A DNA stretch of 64,000 nucleotides, from positions 1 through 64,000 of the forward strand of contig CALSFV010000051.1 of the NCBI GenBank assembly GCA_943737045.1, in the 5' to 3' direction. A model generated the notes under the pieces. The model saw nothing but the letters and a program-made list of their open reading frames with translations. It was not told the DNA's origin and made no database searches. This stretch comes from Parapristionchus giblindavisi. Its lineage: Eukaryota > Nematoda > Chromadorea > Rhabditida > Diplogasteridae. Of the stretch, positions 61,801-64,000 are shown piece by piece. The position numbers were made by a program, and so were the translations under genes. Each line of letters opens with the position of its first letter. Positions within the stretch are counted from its first letter, which is position 1.

Positions 61801-63415
61801 TACAACACACCCATAGTACACATACTGTGCAACATTGGTGCAAACGCTTCGAAGAAGGGGAGTACGACGTCTAAGACGAGGGCAGGTCCAGATGACCCCT
61901 CGAGCAGGACTTGGGCATGCTAGAGCAGCACGTCCATGCGGACCCCTATGCTACCACCCGCGAATGGTGACGAATCGTGGGGTAAGCCAACGCACCATCA
62001 TTCGTGGACTACAGGATCTTGGTAAGTTCCAGATGTTGGGTCGATGGGTACCCCACAGACTGTCGGAGAAGCAGAAGGAGAACCGTGCGTACCTGTGCCT
62101 CTGCCTGAATCTATTTTCGTACACTCATATAATGGTTTGGATCGACGAGACCATCACTGGAGATTACAAGTGGGTCCTTTACGACAACGTAGTCCGCCGG
62201 GCTCAGTGGATCGATCGAGATGAGCATCCAAAACCCGAACCTCACCAGAATAAGATCATGCTGTCTATGTGGTGTGGTGCATTGGGAGCTGCTCTCGTAA
62301 GGGTCGATTATTACGGCCGCGGTATACTCTCGCCAACTACTGATTGTGAACCTGAAGTCCAAGTTTCCTTTCGTTCCCTGGCTACGCGACCGAATCGACT
62401 CCATGTGGCAAGGACGACCCAAAAGATCTTGTTGGACTTTGCCTGGCCCGTCACCCCCCCCCCCCCCCACCAGACCTACTCGCCCTACTGGGCTCCTAGC
62501 AATTACTGCTTGTTTTCCGATATGCAGCGCACTCTTGGGGGAGTATGCTTCAACAATCTGGCTGCTTGAATATTAGCTAACAATTTATTGGTGATTTATG
62601 CAACTTACTGCATAGCATCCAAAACTAAATGTGAGCGTCGTTTCAGACGTTGTCATCGATGTTCCACAGCTACCTCCGCACTTTTCTGCGTCAAAAGATC
62701 TGAGTGCAGTGAACACTGCGCGCTTGTATTCCATACCAAACTGCCTCTCAGGTTTGTCATTGGTTGTCGTTCCACTCAGACAAGAGTTCTCGGAGCGCCT
62801 AAACATAATTATCGAATCATATATCAGATTTGGAAGTTCAATGTATAGGCCTTTTTAACAGTTTACAGTTTAATGACCTTTATCAAGCGCAGAACCATTG
62901 GGGTATGGGGAATGGTTGCCACTAAACGACTGGCACTAAACGACTGGCCTTTTAAAGAAGGGGACCCACGAGTTTTTTCGTGACTAAACTGCCCAGGCAG
63001 AAATATAGATCACATCTCCTCGTACACAAAAACAATGTTCTCTAAAATTGTAGTTGCCCCGGAATACCGTAATTCGGGCATAAAGTTCATTGATATTCCG
63101 AGGGAAAGGTGCGAGATTTTGAAATTGAAGAACAAATATATGGAAAATTGCAAACGGGAATGGAACCCGCGTGGAGCGGTTATAAGCGCTGACTACTAAC
63201 CACTGAGCCAAATGCTCTACGCACTCGACCAGTCAAATCTAATAGAGAACAGAATGTCATTTCCTATCTCCCACGTTCTTCATGTCAATAGCGCAGCCCA
63301 AATCTCGTGGGTCCCCTTCATTAATTCCTTTTACAGGCCATTTAATATTTTTTAAACCTTACGTCTCAAGGAACAGCGCAAAGGTGATGAAGAGAATTAT
63401 CAGAGGGCGAATCAT
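58828..63415 (-). CDS. G5: intact secreted, Cys-rich, GPI-anchored protein gene
   Basis: Six exons: 63363-63415, 62609-62798, 60695-60738, 59564-59641, 59419-59444 and 58828-58991. All are GT-AG on the minus strand, with lengths 53, 190, 44, 78, 26 and 164 nt and a continuous frame of 184 codons plus TAG. Residues 1-18 (MIRPLIILFITFALFLET) form a signal peptide. Cysteines lie at 24, 58, 62, 79, 98, 106 and 120, in the motifs ENSC, CGGSCG, FSFGCY, LLC and DYICG. Residues 131-155 are Ser-rich. The hydrophobic tail from about 166 (SPIFLISALINAFIL) ends the protein, as in GPI signals. Cysteine layout is loosely like Ly-6 or nematode ET-type modules (inference). The introns contain mariner and hAT-like sequence, but splice sites are intact. 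G5 is the best-preserved array member and the reference for the family. Confidence 0.78.
60128..60234. mobile_element. Small hAT-like MITE in G5 intron
   Basis: Ends GAGGGTTGGG and CCCAACCCTG, flanked by TTCGGGAC (60120-60127) and TTCGGGAT (60235-60242). The interior repeats AACGGATTTAACG words. This is an 8-bp target duplication with one mismatch. Confidence 0.65.
60546..60666. mobile_element. AGGGAGCGTAACCTC MITE, copy 3
   Basis: Diverged copy of the 51231 element with TTAAAGGGG and CCCTTTAA ends; in the intron of G5 beside exon 3. Confidence 0.6.
60891..61303 (-). pseudogene. Mariner-like transposase fragment
   Basis: The end TTAGGTTGATGCATAAGTTT at 60893 is a mariner-type terminus. A minus-strand frame at 61121-61303 has YFQQDGARPHTARLSRL, the second-aspartate region of mariner transposases, then a frameshifted PPTLSPLT segment. 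Only the carboxy half remains. Confidence 0.65.
61313..61412. repeat. ~100-bp palindrome
   Basis: ACAAGGGAAGCACCAGTTGC mirrors GCAACTGGTGCTTCCCTTGT, inserted among mariner fragments. Confidence 0.75.
61520..62569 (+). pseudogene. Mariner transposase pseudogene in G5 intron
   Basis: The terminus TTAGGTTGAGTCATAAGTC is near 61523. The frame from 61640 carries the N-terminal region (HMRHVVMFFVLSELK). A second frame at about 61900-62500 has HRLSEKQKENR, ITGDYKWVLYDN and NKIMLSMWCGALGA, standard mariner motifs with the catalytic Asp-Glu of ITGDE replaced by Asp-Tyr. A C13 run near 62455 disrupts the 3' part. APSNYCLFSDMQ marks the carboxy region. The gene is inactive and lies in intron 2 of G5. 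Confidence 0.75.
63140..63225 (-). repeat. tRNA-like SINE
   Basis: The minus strand has TTGGCTCAGTGGTTAG (A-box-like) and GCGGGTTCCATTCCC (B-box-like) about 40 bases apart. The flanks are AT-rich with no clear acceptor stem, so it is SINE-like rather than a true tRNA gene. Confidence 0.55.
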
Positions 63416-63479
63416 CTTCGAACTGCTTATGATCAGTGAAGACGATAAAAATCAGAATTTAATATCAATGAATGAATAA

Positions 63480-63736
63480 ATAAGGACATTTTTTTTGGCG
63501 CTTGTTCCGCAAATGTGCACACTTGCCACACCCCCTTTAAGCCCCGCCCCCTCCAACCGTGCACTGCGTACTCTCTCATATCTGAACGCTCTCTCACCTC
63601 TCTCTCGGCATCTTGCGCAGTCTCTCATATCTCAACGCTCTCTCTCTCACTCTTGATTAACTAATGATGACCTAACAAGACAATGGCAATAAGCGGGGTC
63701 ATACAAGGTTTATCTCATTCAATCAGTCTAATCATG
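63480..63736. other. CT-rich spacer
   Basis: CTCTCTC-rich sequence between the G5 first exon and the right-edge exon. No gene is seen. Confidence 0.5.
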
Positions 63737-63979
63737 TCAATATAACCGTCTCCCGAGTCTTCTCCGAAATCCCTCAGCTCTCCGATTCTCTTCAGTGATG
63801 TTAGTTTTTGGATCGACCGATTCTCCCGTGAAGCCTACCGTACCAACGCCCCCACTTCCTAATCCTTTGCCGGCATTTAGTTGCCCAAATTGGGAGGATG
63901 GTTTACCGCCCCACAGCGAAGCTCTCAATCTATTCAAGGGTGTGAATTCAGCGACAGCTAGAGATGTTTCTGTCCCTTC
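63737..63979 (-). CDS. Probable last exon of a gene extending past the window
   Basis: On the minus strand an acceptor TTCCTTAG at about 63980-63987 opens an 80-codon frame ending in a stop at 63737. It reads EGTETSLAVAEFTPLNRLRA, then LWGGKPSSQFGQLNAGKG and a Gly-rich stretch, ending with an Arg-rich tail. I do not recognise the protein. Amino-acid composition and the clean acceptor favour a real exon over the opposite-strand frame. The rest of the gene lies to the right. Confidence 0.4.
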   Translation of the reverse strand, partial: EGTETSLAVAEFTPLNRLRASLWGGKPSSQFGQLNAGKGLGSGGVGTVGFTGESVDPKTNITEENRRAEGFRRRLGRRLY

Positions 63980-64000
63980 CTAAGGAAACACACATTGAAC

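Noticed and set aside
63140..63225. A functional tRNA gene
   Set aside because: A- and B-box-like motifs are present, but I could not form a convincing acceptor stem or anticodon arm; called SINE-like instead. The same holds for 17085, 32738, 38215, 42290 and 48655.
63795..63983. Pro-rich plus-strand frame at the right edge
   Set aside because: The opposite strand has a better composition and a clean splice acceptor.

Overview
The window looks like a repeat-rich nuclear genome of a metazoan, most likely a nematode. Short introns end in TTTCAG-type acceptors, and a TTTCAG-type acceptor sits a few bases upstream of two start codons, as expected for spliced-leader trans-splicing. Mariner/Tc1, hAT-like and TTAA foldback elements and one Ty3/Gypsy-like LTR element are scattered through it. 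Nothing looks bacterial: there are no operons or Shine-Dalgarno sites. Species assignment is inference only.

Layout. 1-6849: an acidic-looking 9-bp minisatellite of about 6.1 kb, followed by about 0.7 kb of the same repeat in opposite orientation. 6850-15440: gene-poor DNA with several palindromic MITEs and a perfect 61-bp-arm hairpin. 15440-26600: a tandem pair of multi-exon plus-strand genes (called P1 and P2 here) with eight co-linear exons of matching phase. P2 has lost the coiled-coil exon. Between them lies a young LTR retrotransposon with identical LTRs, a perfect 5-bp target duplication and an intact gag-protease-integrase ORF that lacks reverse transcriptase and RNase H. 26947-29165: a 2.2-kb foldback element flanked by TTAA.

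29340-63415: a minus-strand tandem array of five paralogous genes (G1 to G5), found by joining small exons that single-frame reading hides. Each unit has a signal-peptide exon (MIRPLLILL-type), an exon or exon pair with ENxC, CxxxC and FGCY motifs, a 44-nt exon, an exon with a DYxCG motif, a very short exon and a final Ser-rich exon ending in a hydrophobic GPI-anchor-like tail. G5 reads through intact (184 aa). G4 is nearly complete. G3 is damaged at one exon. G2 and G1 are pseudogenes. G2 and G3 lie in a recent tandem duplication of 8-9 kb, in which transposon presence or absence in one copy supplies the empty site for the other.

Several hAT-like elements with 8-bp target duplications are inserted in or beside the B-box of tRNA-like (SINE) sequences. 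The last 260 bases hold a probable terminal exon of another minus-strand gene that begins outside the window.

Functionally, G1-G5 would encode small disulphide-rich cell-surface proteins (inference). P1 and P2 encode an unrecognised protein family. All other coding potential is transposon-derived.
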